Shown: positions 44,727-56,534, numbered from the stretch's first letter. The stretch is DNA of 64,000 nucleotides from Tetragonia tetragonoides (GCA_038025085.1 CM076144.1:41079001-41143000); one strand, 5' to 3'. A program made the numbers and translations. The notes: generated by a model not told the origin, from the letters alone.

Positions 44727-47099
44727 GGGTATGGCGTCCAAGTAAGTGCTGAAATGTCATCTCTCCTTTGAAATGAGCTGGAGGGGGAGATTGTTGTGGG
44801 TCCAGCCCCTTTTAGATACATATTTTATTTTATGTATTATTATTTCAGCAAAAGAAAAAAGAAAAAAAAAAAGAACAAAAGAATAAAAAACGGAAGTGCT
44901 GTTGCTTGACCGAGATTACTCTCGGTTGGATTGGTGACAAGGGCCTTTGTTCTTTGGGCTTAGTTTATAAGTCTCACAATTTTGGTATTGGTCCACAAGG
45001 ACACTTTGGCTTTGTAAGGCTTCTTTGAGAAGCACTGGAGGTTGTAGCATCTGTTTTTGGACAAGAGAAAACAGAGAGACAAGAGGGAGCTAGCTAGCTA
45101 GCTCACACACAAGAGAGCCGACACTTGCAACAGTAAACACAAAATGAGAGAGAGTGTGATCTACTCAGCCCAAGTTTTGATTTCAAGGGGCAGACAACAG
45201 TTTTGCTGTGTATTCAGCTTTGGGTCGTTGTTCGGATAAGTTGAAAAGTGTGTATGTGCTCAATTGGAGGTTGTTCAACAAATGTAACTTTTAGGGCTTG
45301 ATCTCTAGTACTTTGGGAGTAGTATTGATAATTTATATCAATTGTTTACTCACTTCTAGAGCTTTTGCACTACAACATAAAGGGTCAAAGAAGGCGACAG
45401 AAGTCGCCCTCTTTGATCAAAAACTTGCCTCCTTAGCCTAAGAGGGCAACTTTTATCGCCTTCCCAACCGCCCTGCTAGGCCCTCCTTATTAGCCTAATG
45501 GGGCGCTCCTTTAAGGGTCGCCCTGCTTGTTTTAACTCAAAAGAAGCGAGCCAAGTCGCCCTCTTTGATAAAAATCAGACGAGGCGAGGAGAGTTGCCTT
45601 CTTTGTTTCAAATCAAACAAGGCAAGCACAAACCAAATGAGGCATATAGGCTCACCTTCTTTGGTGTTTTATAAAAATGAAAATAAAATTAAAATATTAC
45701 CTCATTCAAATATATTTATATAACAAAATCTATAAAAGTATTTCAAATCTGTTTTATACACCAAATCTAGAAAATCCATTAATAACAAACCCAATGATGT
45801 TTACATCCATGCTCAACAATATTCACAAACATGTTCATATTTTCCATCCTTCTACCACCACTATTTTCAAGACAAAGACCTCATTGAGCTGATGTTCATG
45901 CTGTACCAAAAAAAAACAATCTACTAAGCTGTACAGTGGCTATCTACTGTATAACTAAACTCTTTTTTTTTTTTAATGTACTGTGTAAAAGAAGCTGTTG
46001 CTGTACTGTAATTTGCTCTCTCAATCTCCTTGTAAAATTGCATGTTCTGTGTAACCCAGTTCTTCACATTGCCTTGCCTCCCCTAAAAGAAAAGAGACAC
46101 ACATAAGACACCATTCAGCTAAATTAGACAAACCAATATTGCTGTACTGAAATTCATGCCACTTTGGTTCAGCCAAATCAACAAATGTCCCATCTTTATG
46201 CCTTGCAATCAGAAAATGGAGAGAACAATATGAGAAAAAGAAACTGCTGAAAAAACAGGTGCTTCATCTAGAAACTGCTGAAAAACAGGTGAGTCTGAAT
46301 ATGGGAATCAACGGATCGAAGAAACACACAGGTGAATTCATTGTTTTAATTTGGTGCAGGCTGAAGGAAAAAAACCAAAGAGAATGAATGAAAGTTATTG
46401 GTAAAGTGGACTGTGCCATGACAAACTTAGAAATACACTGTAAAAATATGACAAACTACGAAATCTGATCTCAGTTCCTGCATTTCATTTTTTTGGCATG
46501 AAATGTGAGCAATTTCAATCATCACCAAAGATCAAGATGAGTACAACTTCTTAAGTTGTAACTCATGACTACTCTACTGTATAAGCTCATCCCTTCATAA
46601 TATCAACTTTTTCCATAACCAATGACAGTATGAGATGCATGAACAGCTTACCAAGCAGTGTCGTCTTCCAGATAATACTAATTAGCAACCTAATACCAAG
46701 CGAGAGGGACCCTAAACAGCAAAGCCATCTCATATTTTCATATTCAGACTCCATTCCCAACAATAAATTAATTTTCATCCCAAGCAACTTCCTTCTAACA
46801 TTATATATCTTGGTTAACTCTTTTTAATCAAACATGACAAACTTAGACACTGTAAAAATATGCTCCACTAGACCAACCATTTTTAATCTACTTAAAATTA
46901 GAAAGGAAAGAAGAATAATTGAGAGCACAAAAGTAACCATCTCATGTATGATCCGGGCGGTGGATTTGGCTCCGCAAGTTGAAAATATTTTCTTCTTTGA
47001 AAGAGCATTCGTACGATTTTTTTCACTCCTTTGCTATAGTGAAAAAGATAAAACATTCTCTTATAATTAGCCATAGAAACAAAATAGAAACAAAAATAA

Positions 47100-47714
47100 A
47101 ACCTAATAAAGTACGTACCTGCTCTTCTGGTTTAGACCAATAACAGTACACCAGCCACCTCCATTGCTCAATGTCAACCCCAGATGGACAAGCACGCTCC
47201 GCTTCTCTAAGGTTTCTTTTGTAAGTGTAGTGATGCCTTTTCAGCCTTTCGTTCCATCGTCTGTAATGGCTGGTACACTGTCATTGCATTGCTTTTTTAG
47301 CATTCTCTCCAGGAGGAACGAACTCATACTTTGCCTACAACAAAATCAGAAACATCAACAATAACAACCCTTTGGAAAGACTCAAAGATTCTCAACCAAT
47401 AAGGCATTACAAAAAAAGAAAAAGAAAACGCAAATATCATAAGCCAAGCAAATTGCAGCCACTGGAAAGGGAGAAAGAAGTTCTCAGAGACTATAGACAA
47501 TACTCATGCCCTTGTAATTTGCTACAGGAAAAAAGAGAGTAGAGTAAAATGGGAGAAAGAAATTATGCAATAAGAAGCAGTCATAACAAAATACCTTTAT
47601 CTTTCCATACAAACGATGAAGTACGTCTTTAGGCATTTCTCCCCATGACTTGACATTGAGTGGGCACATCTCCTTTACCCAATCACCAGTTGCTCTTGAC
47701 AAAGATACAATCAT
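47100..47714 (-). pseudogene. CACTA C-terminal remnant, plant transposase Ptta/En/Spm type
   Basis: On the minus strand, VKSWGEMPKDVLHRLYGKIK (about 47600-47665) and, further on, HYRRWNERLKRHHYTYKRN with CPSGVDIEQWRWLVYCYWSK (about 47115-47290, in-frame stop before it) match the Transposase_24 (Ptta/En/Spm) pattern. This is consistent with a second-gene or C-terminal exon. It is broken and probably not expressed. Confidence 0.6.
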
Positions 47715-47744
47715 TAACTAAAAAAAAATATTATTACCTTTCAA

Positions 47745-48124
47745 ATCGGAACATCCATCGAAATTGTACAGGACCACCAAGTAAAGCTTGATTAGCTAAG
47801 TGAACGGGGAGGTGTACCATAATGTCAAAGAAAGATGGGACAAAGATCTTTTCAAGTTTGCAAAGTGTGATTGCAATGTTCTTGTCCAGCTTATCCATCT
47901 ACGTCTTCTTCAATCGGATCAAGAGGCTTTTCACCATGATTGACCCATGGGTTGTAATCAGGGTCGATCCCTTTACTAAAAAGGTGGACTCGCATTGTCT
48001 CGCGATCATGGGTGAAATAATTCAGACAATGCATACAAGGACATACATCTAAGCTCTGAGCCAGGCAGGGTGTCTTTAAAGGCAAAGTCAAGAAAGTCTC
48101 TAACACCTTTTCGGTAAGCCTCAT
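47745..48124 (-). pseudogene. CACTA transposase remnant: Transpos_assoc fused to DUF4218
   Basis: The frame 47891-48124 contains CPCMHCLNYFTHDRETMRVH and a WVNHGE motif, the N-terminal transposase-associated zinc-binding domain of TNPD-like proteins. Directly downstream (about 47745-47880), in another frame, LCKLEKIFVPSFFDIMVHLP and LLGGPVQFRWMFRFE are from the DUF4218 domain. DUF4218 normally lies hundreds of residues later. The catalytic core between them has been deleted. Confidence 0.8.
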
Positions 48125-49540
48125 GTTGTTGTCTAGCTCTCAACCCTTGGATTTTCATCCAACTCCTATCACCATCCATCCTAGTAAGAAATGCAATATA
48201 AACCTTACACCAAGAAACACAAAGCTTAGGAAACCAAAAAAGAGCAATATAGCCCCACCAGCATGTATATACACAAGGGAAGTCAGGAATTTAGGGTGCT
48301 GGTGTGAGGAAGAGAAAAGAGACTGAGCAGTCAGCATGTATTAGCAAGATTGCTACTGAAATGGACAAACATATGACATTCAACTATAAGAGAGTGTCAC
48401 TGACTAATGTAAAAAATTCTCAAATACAGACGGTTTCAAATGAAATATCAGCAGCACATGGATAATGTAAGCACCACAAAGCTACAGGTACTATACTGGT
48501 AGCATTGCCTCTTTATCTACCCCAAAGAAAATACTCATGCATTTTGAGTTTTTGACATATTCAATAGCCTTTTTTTTCTCGTCATATTCAATAGCCATTT
48601 AGCCAAACGGACAATGTACTCAAGATTTTAATAATGTCCTCATAAATTAATATATCTAACATTCTCAGTGCGTGCCCAGACCTTAGCTAGCTTCACTCCT
48701 TAGAACTAATTAAAATCACAAGCCAAGTAATTAATTATCAAGAGTTGAAAGTACCTAGTGTCCTAGCTAAGCTAGCAACTAGCTAAACTTCCTATGACCA
48801 AAGTGAAAGGCTAGCTAGTGATAGAGAAATTAAACCCCTAAACAAACTAATTTAAAGACATACAGAAGAAGATGGTAACTAGCTACTAGTAGTAGAGTAC
48901 TTGGCTTGCTTTTTAGTTTAGTTTCTTATAATACTGCAAATAAAGATGTGGCTAATCAAGAGATTATGAGCTTCAGCAAACACCAAAGTATTGCACATAA
49001 CAAACGCTTAAATTACGCTCAGCCATTCAAACATACGAACTCTTAAGCATAGCACTAAAAACATGATTATTTCTAGGACAAGAGTCCCAAACAGCTAGAT
49101 GAAACTATTACCTTGCATCAGAATATTGACATCAGAATAAAAAACATGGTCACAGATGCTCAATATCCCTTAACAACAAACACCAGTAAAGAACATTTTA
49201 GACATCAAACTAACTCCACTCCATATGTCAAATTCAGCAATTCTTTAAATAACAATAGTCTGGATTATTAGTTATTAGTTTAACTATAGTCAAACCAGTT
49301 AAATTTAACGACAATTTACATGATACAGCAATGAATAATGGTGCAGTTTCAATTTAGCAATCAAACGTAACAATAGATTGATTGATTACTCTGATCTCTT
49401 CATCTAGAATTAACACTCACGTCATCATATTAACCAAAAGAACACTATAACAACATTTGCAAACACACGAATTAAAGCATATAATCAAACGAATCATTAA
49501 CTAAATTCAGATAAAATGGTAGAGAGATACCTTAATTCGC

Positions 49541-49686
49541 TCGAAGTTTCCCCAATAAATCGCAGGAACCCTAACAGTCAAAGTTTCCCCAATTAATCCA
49601 TAAACCCTAACAGTCGAAGTTTCCCCAATTAATCCACAAACCCTAACAGTCGAAGATTCACCAATTAATCGCACAAACCCTAATGA
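49541..49686. repeat. Four tandem copies of a 36-37 bp unit in the CACTA element
   Basis: CGAAGTTTCCCCAATTAATC followed by CACAAACCCTAACAGT recurs at 49542, 49579, 49615 and 49651 with few changes. Confidence 0.85.
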
Positions 49687-50379
49687 ATCGCCATGAAAGA
49701 GAGAGAGTGCATAGAGAGAAAGAGAAAGAGTGTGTACTTAGCGAGAGAAAGGTTAGAGAGATAGTTGTGAGTGAAAGATATCATCGATGGTGTTTACTGT
49801 TTACCTTGAGCTTAGCGAGAGAAAGGTCGAGAAGCGTGTGTGTTTTTTTTTTTTGGATCACTAGAAGCGTGTGTTTACTTTGGGCTTACCTTTTTTTTTT
49901 TTTTAAATCGATCAAACAAGGCGATCCGTGCAACACCGCCCCGTTGGATGTGTTTTCAAATCAACGGAGGCGAAGTTGACAATGTCGCCCCGTTAGATCT
50001 GCACCAAAAAGGGGGAACACCTCCGCCCTCTCTGATATTGGCTAACGAGGCGACTTTGGGGTCGCCTTCCTTGATCCTCCCCATGTCGCCTCCTTTGCCC
50101 CGTTTTGGTTGATTGTTGGTGGTGTTTCAAGTTAGGTCAAAACATGAAACTTAAAACTTGAACTTGTTGTAAATTGCTATTTTGCTTATAATGGATTTAC
50201 TTGTCGGGTTGGCCCGTGATTTTTTACTCTCCACACTGGAGGATTTTCCACGTTAAAATCTGGTGTTCATTTATTTACTGTCATATATTTATTCTGATTG
50301 TTTTATTGTGATTGAGTTGTGTAAGTTTAGCCGATTGTCTTGTTGCCGATCTAGTGTGTGTTTGTCTTGAACCCCAACA

Positions 50380-51664
50380 AGAATTACTAATCTACAAAAA
50401 TTTTAAAAAACTCTGATGAGCCGATCTCTTACATGCGTACATGAAAAGTAATACCTTAGTCATCGCCCCTCCCCTCTTGCAAAATGTCATACTTTTGACA
50501 GTCTAAATAGAGAACTACTAAAAGAATCTGAACACTATATACCACTTACCCCAATGACCTGTTTGGTCAAAAGTTAGCTAAAACGCACACCAAATTAGCC
50601 TTGGTGTAAAAAAGAACTATACATTTAAAAATAGACAACAACGTAACAGCCAGGAAATTTCATGCAGATATTATTTGATCGATCGAAATCTCCCTATCTG
50701 GTGATTTGAACAGGCCAGTATGTCGGCACCTACACTACATTAGCAATAATTAAGAAACCAAGTAAAAGACCACGTGTCCATTTTATCCAATTTGTCTTCT
50801 TTTTTTATTATCTCTGTTTTTACTTGTACAGTTGTACTATTAAGAGAAAGTCAAAAGCTATCCGCAGTTTACTTACTTCCCCTCTCTACTTCAATACACT
50901 CACTGTACACGCATGAGACAGACAAGTACACAACTGAACTGGGATAATCTAGCACGTGCTAGTATATGTATACTACTAATAATCCAACTTAAATTTACTA
51001 TTAGCAAATTTTCTACTCCTAATTAAAATGATTTCATATTAGATCAATAAGTAATTAGTGTGAGTGGTTCGAACACTCGCATCCCTTAAATAAGGTCGAG
51101 AGGTCAAATCTTATGAATACATCGATAAATATTTATTGGGAGCACTTCACCCTTCGTACGAACAAGAAAATTAGCACAAGAAATTATTATGATCAGATTA
51201 TAAACTAATAGTATATATGATCAGATTACAAAATAGTAGTGTAATATCACATACTCTAATTTTTATTGATAGTCAAAATATTATCTCGAAAATTGTACAT
51301 AGTCAAATAAAAAGCTCATTTTACATACAACAAAGAACTGAGAAAATATGAGGTAATCCATAAAAATCGAAGTTTCAAACCATCTGAGAAGGACATATAT
51401 TACAAACTTGTATAAGATTATTTTTTATTAATAACTAGTTTACATACTAGCACCAAAAAAAATAACAAGTCTACATACAATGATTTGTAGTAAAATATTA
51501 TTATTAGTACGTATGTATTAGGCTAGGTCATCTTTAGTATACCTTGAGCTTTTCAATATATACCTTTGAAAAGTCGTACACATATAGGCCCTATTTGTTT
51601 GTTTTTTCCGTGTTTTGACTTGAGCCCACCTTTGTACTTTTCTCTCTCTCTTTCCTCCTTCATC
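50380..51664. other. Intergenic DNA upstream of the U-box gene
   Basis: No gene. About 51050-51160 has A-box-like TGTGAGTGGTT and B-box-like GAGGTCAAATCTT spaced about 35 bases apart, which may be a SINE fragment (low confidence). A CT-rich run lies at 51640-51660. Confidence 0.45.
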
Positions 51665-51667
51665 ACA

Positions 51668-51675
51668 TATAAAAG
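51668..51675 (+). promoter_or_regulatory. Probable TATA box of the U-box gene
   Basis: TATAAAAG, 172 bases before the start codon, in a plausible position for a leader of about 140 bases. Confidence 0.6.
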
Positions 51676-51839
51676 GAAGTCCTCTCTTCAACATTATTCA
51701 TCAAAACATTCAACGAAAACCAACCAACTCCCTTCAAAAACATCAAAGCATAATACTTTATACATTTTCTCTTTTTCAACAACAAATACTCTCAAATTCA
51801 TCTCATTTTTTGATCATTTTAGACTCAAATTTTGATATA

Positions 51840-53063
51840 ATGGACCTAGAGATTGATGTGCCATCATACTTCATATGCCCAATTTCATTGCAGATGATGA
51901 AGGATCCAGTGATAGTATCAACAGGGATCACATATGATCGTGAGAGTATTGAAAAATGGGTGTTTGCCAACAAGAATATTACTTGCCCTATGACCAAACA
52001 AGTCCTTACCGACATCGATTTCCTCACACCTAACCACACCCTAAGGCGTTTGATCCAGTCATGGTGTACTCTGAATGCTTCCCATGGCATTGAGCGGTTT
52101 CCGACTCCGAGACCACCGGTTAGTAAAGTTCAGATCATCAAGCTAATCGATGAAGCGACGAGGTGCCCTCAAATGCTCCCTAAATGTCTTAAGAAGATGA
52201 AGTCAATGGTCTCTGAAAGCACCGCGAACAGGCGATGCTTAGAGTCTGCAGGAGTAGTGGAGTTTCTCCTCTCGAGGGTAATTCGACAAGATGGGATAGA
52301 GAAGGCATTAGATATTCTTTCTTACCTTCAGATCTCTGAGGAGCATCTTCAAAAGACGCTCCTCAAAGAAGAAGGGAGCGTCCTAGAACTTGTGGACGCC
52401 CTTACACGTGTCATGCAACAACGGGGGAGTTTCGAGTCTCGTGGCTCGGCCATTGAGGTGATGAAGTCAGCAATGCAAGTGGCTCAACCTGCTCAAGCAG
52501 CCGCCCTAAGGCGTGAACATTTTGTTGAGGTTGTTGAGATTTTACGTGAAAAAGTCTCCCCTAAGGCATCAAAGTCAGCGCTAAAAGTGCTGAATTTGGC
52601 ATGCCCGTGGGGGAGAAACCGTGTGAGGGCGGCTGAGGCCGGGCTTGTACCCGTCCTCGTCGACCTCCTTCTTGAAACCGCTTTCCCTGATCAGCGCAAG
52701 CGGTTGAACGAGATGGTGCTATCCGTACTCGACCAGCTTTGCCGGTGCGCTGAGGGGCGAGCCGGGCTCTTAGCACACGCCGCAGGGCTAGCCGTGGTTT
52801 CAAAGAAGATCTTAAGGGTATCTCATTTTGCAACCGAGAGAGGTGTAAGGATCTTATCATCGATTTCGAGGTTTTCGGGGAGCCCAGCCGTGGTTCAAGA
52901 GATGGTGCAGCTTGGAGTTGTGACAAAGTTGTGCTTGGTGTTGCAAATGGATTGTGAGGTGAAGACTAAAGAAAGAGCCAGGGAGATCTTGAAGTTGCAT
53001 GCTAGGGCTTGGAAGAATTCTCCTTGTGCTCCTGCTCATGTGCTTGGTCATTTGCCATGTTAA
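51840..53063 (+). CDS. U-box E3 ubiquitin ligase, PUB22/23/24 type
   Basis: An intronless 407-residue frame. The start is MDLEIDVPSYFICPISLQ; ten upstream codons are open but lack an ATG. The U-box occupies about residues 8-76 (CPISLQMMKDPVIVSTGITY, the DRESIEKW segment, then CPMTKQVLTDIDFLTPNHTL and RRLIQSWC). An armadillo-like C-terminal half includes CPWGRNRVRAAEAG, LCRCAEGRAGLLAHAAG and QLGVVTKLCLVLQ, and the protein ends CAPAHVLGHLPC. This order and the C-terminus follow Arabidopsis PUB22, PUB23 and PUB24, which ubiquitinate targets such as exocyst subunits and dampen immune and drought responses. Which of the three it matches best cannot be settled by eye. Single-exon structure is normal for this clade. 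Confidence 0.93.
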   Translation: MDLEIDVPSYFICPISLQMMKDPVIVSTGITYDRESIEKWVFANKNITCPMTKQVLTDIDFLTPNHTLRRLIQSWCTLNASHGIERFPTPRPPVSKVQIIKLIDEATRCPQMLPKCLKKMKSMVSESTANRRCLESAGVVEFLLSRVIRQDGIEKALDILSYLQISEEHLQKTLLKEEGSVLELVDALTRVMQQRGSFESRGSAIEVMKSAMQVAQPAQAAALRREHFVEVVEILREKVSPKASKSALKVLNLACPWGRNRVRAAEAGLVPVLVDLLLETAFPDQRKRLNEMVLSVLDQLCRCAEGRAGLLAHAAGLAVVSKKILRVSHFATERGVRILSSISRFSGSPAVVQEMVQLGVVTKLCLVLQMDCEVKTKERAREILKLHARAWKNSPCAPAHVLGHLPC

Positions 53064-53860
53064 TTGATAATTCTTTGGTGGGTGCCTAATTTTAAGAATA
53101 GGCAATTAGGTGGATTAATTAATTTGTAGGGCTAAAATCATTCTTTATTATTTGGTGTACATAATTTGTTTCATTGCACATTGAAACATTGAAACATAGA
53201 TGATAGATCCCTAGATTATAGATAGGTATATACTATACAGGGGTAATGAATTGGATCCAAATTAATTCAATTGAATTTTTCTTACACCTATTTGCCTATA
53301 TGAGAAGTTTGTTATTGTATTATCTAGCTCATTGCTCATTTCCTTTTTTTTTTTTCCTTTTTCTTTTACAGGGAGTGATGTTCTGCAAGCTAAGGATCAA
53401 ACTATAAAAATTTATTTCATTTCAAAGAATAGAAACAAGTTTTTCGAAATAGAAGATTTTTTCACCGCAGTATTCAATATTGAATGAGCACAATGGATAT
53501 TTATTTTTGTTATGAGGTAATGTATAATGTCAAATGAGAGTTTCTTTCCAGGTTATAATATATATTGATCATACGATGAATCCATATATAGTTCGGACAA
53601 CCCTCTACAAATGCAAATAAACACCTTAGCTTATCATTAAACCCCGTTTTTGGCGGGATATTTTCTGGTTGTTGTTATCGGAACATATTGCTTCTATTGT
53701 TGTTATTTGGTGTGATAATAATCAAAATGTGATTGAAAATTCTTTATGTAGTACATCTGGCTGGAATTTTGTTCAATGGTGCCGTTTAATGAGTATGATA
53801 TTTAGAAAAAAAAAATCTTGGACTAGATTCGTTTATTATTCTATGCTATCAAGAGTCTTA
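53064..53860. other. U-box gene 3' flank and intergenic DNA
   Basis: The first 150-250 bases probably hold the 3' UTR. A weak open frame at 53669-53932 (SIVVIWCDNNQNVIENSL) vaguely recalls an RNase H segment, but it is too short to assign. Confidence 0.45.
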
Positions 53861-54438
53861 GGGGCCGTTTGGCCAAGCTTTTTGAAAAGTGTTTTTGTTT
53901 TTTTAGTGCAATTTCTAAGAAACTGTTTCTAGAGAAATTGGTAGTGTTTGGCAATTCTATTATAAAAGTGCTTTTAAACAACAAAAGCACTTTGATGGAG
54001 TTGTTTGGCCCAAATATGAAACTATTTCTTTATCATCAAATAATTGATAGAATATTTATATTTTTCCTTGTTTAATATTGGAATCTAGATTTTTAATTCT
54101 GTATCATGTTCATAACAAGTACCAACTACGTAGCTAAAATTTTGTTTGTCCTTTCAATTATGATTACTTTATATTTCTTTGAGCATAAATTGAAGCCTAG
54201 TTTATGGAAAACTATTTCTATAATATTAAATAATGGGTTTATTATTATATTTTTCTTTGTTTATTTTTGGAATCTAGGTTCTTAGCTTCTTTTTTATTAG
54301 CTTCGTGACAAGTGAACAAATAATTAAATTTGTTTGTACTTTTTTTTTTTTGATAATTAGAAGTCTATATTATTAAACAGAAAAAAATGAGTCGAAGCTC
54401 TAACACCAATTGGAGTCGAAGTTCATATACCCATTGAG

Positions 54439-55053
54439 TAGAGTTGTCAAAATTTGATCCGTTTCGAAATCCGATCCGAACCCAACCCGTAAAAAATCGA
54501 AAGCCCACTAAAAGTTTACACATAAAAGCGTTAAAATCGGGGCAAATGAGATTAACCGACCGAACTCGAACCGAACCCGATAAAATAGGCATAAAAAGGG
54601 GTCAAACCCGAAAACCCGACCCTAACCCGATCGAAAAAACTGGCTTCATATCTTGAAAGCCTATTAAGAGTCAGAGTCAGCCCAAGGGGGTGGCCAGAGG
54701 GGCGACCGCCTAGGGCCCCAGCCTGAGTAGGGCCCAAACAACAATGAAAAATTAAGTTAAATAAAAAAAACTTGCAAACACTAAACATGAAAAAGGGGGT
54801 GGTTCCTTGGTTGGAAATGAGTTGTGTTGCTTCTTATGTACATCGGGTCTTGAGTTCAAATCTCTTTGGCCTCTATTTTTTTTTTTTTTTTTGCGATAAA
54901 ACAAGTTATTCATACATCAGGGGCCCTCACTTTTATCCCGCTCTGAGACTTCTAAAACCTTAGGAACGGCCCTGTTAAGAGTTTGTATACAAATATACTT
55001 CAACTAAGAAAAATGAGTCCAAATCGACCTGACCGATCCGTTTAACAGCTCTA
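54439..55053. mobile_element. MITE nested inside the Harbinger-like element
   Basis: The left end TAGAGTTGTCAAAATTTGAT and the reverse complement of the right end, TAGAGCTGTTAAACGGATCG, are inverted repeats, followed by CCGAACCCGA-rich sequence. A target duplication is not clear. It contains a further nested element. Confidence 0.6.
54672..54974. mobile_element. hAT-type MITE nested inside the nested MITE
   Basis: The perfect 8-bp duplication TTAAGAGT lies at 54664-54671 and 54975-54982. The ends start CAGAGTCAGCCCAAGG and, in reverse complement of the right, CAGGGCCGTTCCTAAGG. 303 bp, non-coding. Confidence 0.83.
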
Positions 55054-55988
55054 CCAGTCAAAATGGTACACACGCAATCAAATTTGTTTGTACTTTCATG
55101 ATAGGCACCATCTATATTTTGTTTTCAATATTTTATAATAGGCACCATCTATATACTCACACATTATGTTTTCAATATTTTATAATAGGCACCATCTATA
55201 TATTTACACATGGCAGAAACTTGGCCAAAGGGGAAAATAATCAGCTTTGATGAGGGGAATGTGAGAAGAGATGAGTGGGGAGTGGGGAGTGGGGTTAAAG
55301 TGAGGAGTGAGAACGATGATTTCTTGTTTTTGGAGAGAGAAAGTAACGAGCAAAGCCAGAAAACAAAAAAAACAAAAAGAGAAAAAAAAGGCGTTGAAGC
55401 TGTAAAACATAAGGGACATGCACAGTATTTTAAAATTGTTTACTTAAAGAAGCTTCCGTGTTTTCAAGAGAAACAATTGAGAAGCTAGAATTTGTAGCTT
55501 CTGTTTTTTTGGCATTAGAAATACTTTTAAATTTCAAAAGAATTAAAAACAATTTCTACAAAATCAATGTTTGGCCCAGTTTCTATTTTTTGAGCCTAGA
55601 AATAGTTTAAAGAGATGGGCCAAACACCCTCTTAATTACATAAGGGCTTTACTAATTGCATTGCACAACAACAGAGGGAATTTTTTTTGTTTTGTTTTGA
55701 TTTTTTATGCCTCATCAACTGCAAGAGAAGTGATACTATATGAAGGAGTAAAACCATTGCAGGGGCAGTCGAGCAGAAGAAGACACTCAATCCTGGGATA
55801 GGCTGGTGAACATCGACCATGTCTAGAACTTCGTAGTATATATTATCTTGGACATTTTGAATTTAGGTCGTTCTTTCACCAATTGTTTAATTCGGTTGTT
55901 CCAATATTTTGGAAGCGCATAAACTCGTCATTAGAGTGTGTAGATCGACAACAACTTTCTTATTGTTTCTTTTAGTTCTAAATATGTA

Positions 55989-56321
55989 CTCTCTCCGTTC
56001 CAAAATAAATTTCACGTTTAACTTTGCATAGTCTCTGAGACAATACTAAAAAGTACACTCTCCAATTTCAAAATGAAGTTCACGTTTAAATTTGTATAGT
56101 TTACGAGACAACACTTTGACCAGCCATCAATAATAACTTTAGTTTTATAAATATCGAAATTGCAAAGATTAGATGTTGTGAAAATATAATTAAAAAAATA
56201 AATCTAAGAATAGTATTTCGATATTGTAAATTCTTATATTTTTTTGTCTCAAATTAGTAGTCAAACTTCTTGAAGATTGACTTAAAAAGTCAAATGAAAG
56301 CTCATTTTAGAAAAGAGCGAG
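55989..56321. mobile_element. Stowaway-type MITE with an internal copy of its end
   Basis: CTCTCTCCGTTCCAAAATAA on the left and CTCGCTCTTTTCTAAAATGA in reverse complement of the right, flanked by TA (55987-55988 and 56322-56323). A second terminus-like block, TACACTCTCCAATTTCAAAA, begins at 56054, about 66 bases inside. Confidence 0.75.
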
Positions 56322-56358
56322 TATTACTTTATAAAAAACCCAAAAAAAAACTTAGACC

Positions 56359-56534
56359 CAAGGGCGGATCCAGCCATTTGGCATCGGGGGCGAATGCCCC
56401 CAACCAATTAAGTTTCCGAAAATTAGGGATAATTATAAAAAAAAAAAAAATTGAGATTTTGCCCTATTAAAAGTTCAATGTTCCCAATTATTACCCCTCG
56501 CCTCCAACAAAAATCTATTCTATATTCGCCACTG
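56359..56534. mobile_element. hAT-type MITE, 176 bp
   Basis: CAAGGGCGGATCCAG on the left and CAGTGGCGAATATAG in reverse complement of the right. The flanking 8-mers are CTTAGACC (56351-56358) and CTTGGACC (56535-56542), a target duplication with one mismatch. Confidence 0.78.

Larger units (their letters stand above)
45368..50103 (-). mobile_element. Defective CACTA (En/Spm) transposon inside the Copia 3' LTR
   Basis: The left end is CACTACAACATAAAGGGTCA, with subterminal GGCGAC/GTCGCC repeats over about 45395-45660. The right 200 bases (49915-50100) carry the same subterminal repeats in inverted form (AAGGCGATCC, GTCGCCTCCTTTGCCCCG). The last roughly 11 bases, ending TAGTG, are missing, so the right terminus is deleted together with a little LTR sequence. 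Transposase remnants lie on the minus strand. At 4.7 kb it is internally deleted compared with autonomous CACTA elements. Confidence 0.83.
39354..50379 (+). mobile_element. Decayed full-length Copia retrotransposon (Tnt1/Tork-like) with later insertions
   Basis: The host element has an 856-bp 5' LTR, a Met-tRNA PBS, gag-pol, a purine tract (GGAGGGGGAGA, about 44780-44790) and a 3' LTR. Two later insertions are removed in thought: a hAT MITE (44252-44726) and a CACTA element (45368 to about 50103) inside the 3' LTR. The 3' LTR ends at about 50379 (ACCCCAACA). AATTA occurs within two bases of both ends but not as an exact 5-bp duplication. Many stops and shifts in gag-pol and visible LTR divergence show an old insertion. 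Confidence 0.88.
44795..50379 (+). repeat. 3' LTR of the Copia element, interrupted by a CACTA element
   Basis: LTR sequence runs from 44795 (TGTGGGTCCAGCCCC) to 45367 and resumes at about 50104 (TTTGGTTGATTGTTGG) to the end. About ten bases present in the 5' LTR between the two parts are missing. Confidence 0.85.
53861..55631. mobile_element. Tourist/Harbinger-like element, 1.77 kb, carrying nested insertions
   Basis: The left end GGGGCCGTTTGGCC and the right end GGCCAAACACCCTC are inverted, flanked by TTA at 53858-53860 and 55632-55634. The adjoining sequences (TTGAAAAGTGTTTTTG and AGAAACTG-type blocks) reappear in reverse near 55480-55610. The interior is not coding. The size is inflated by the two nested elements listed next. 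Confidence 0.72.

Noticed and set aside
49683..50112. Small plus-strand frames at the right end of the CACTA element
   Set aside because: They are composed of GA-rich and T-rich tracts and subterminal repeats. No transposase motif is present on this strand.
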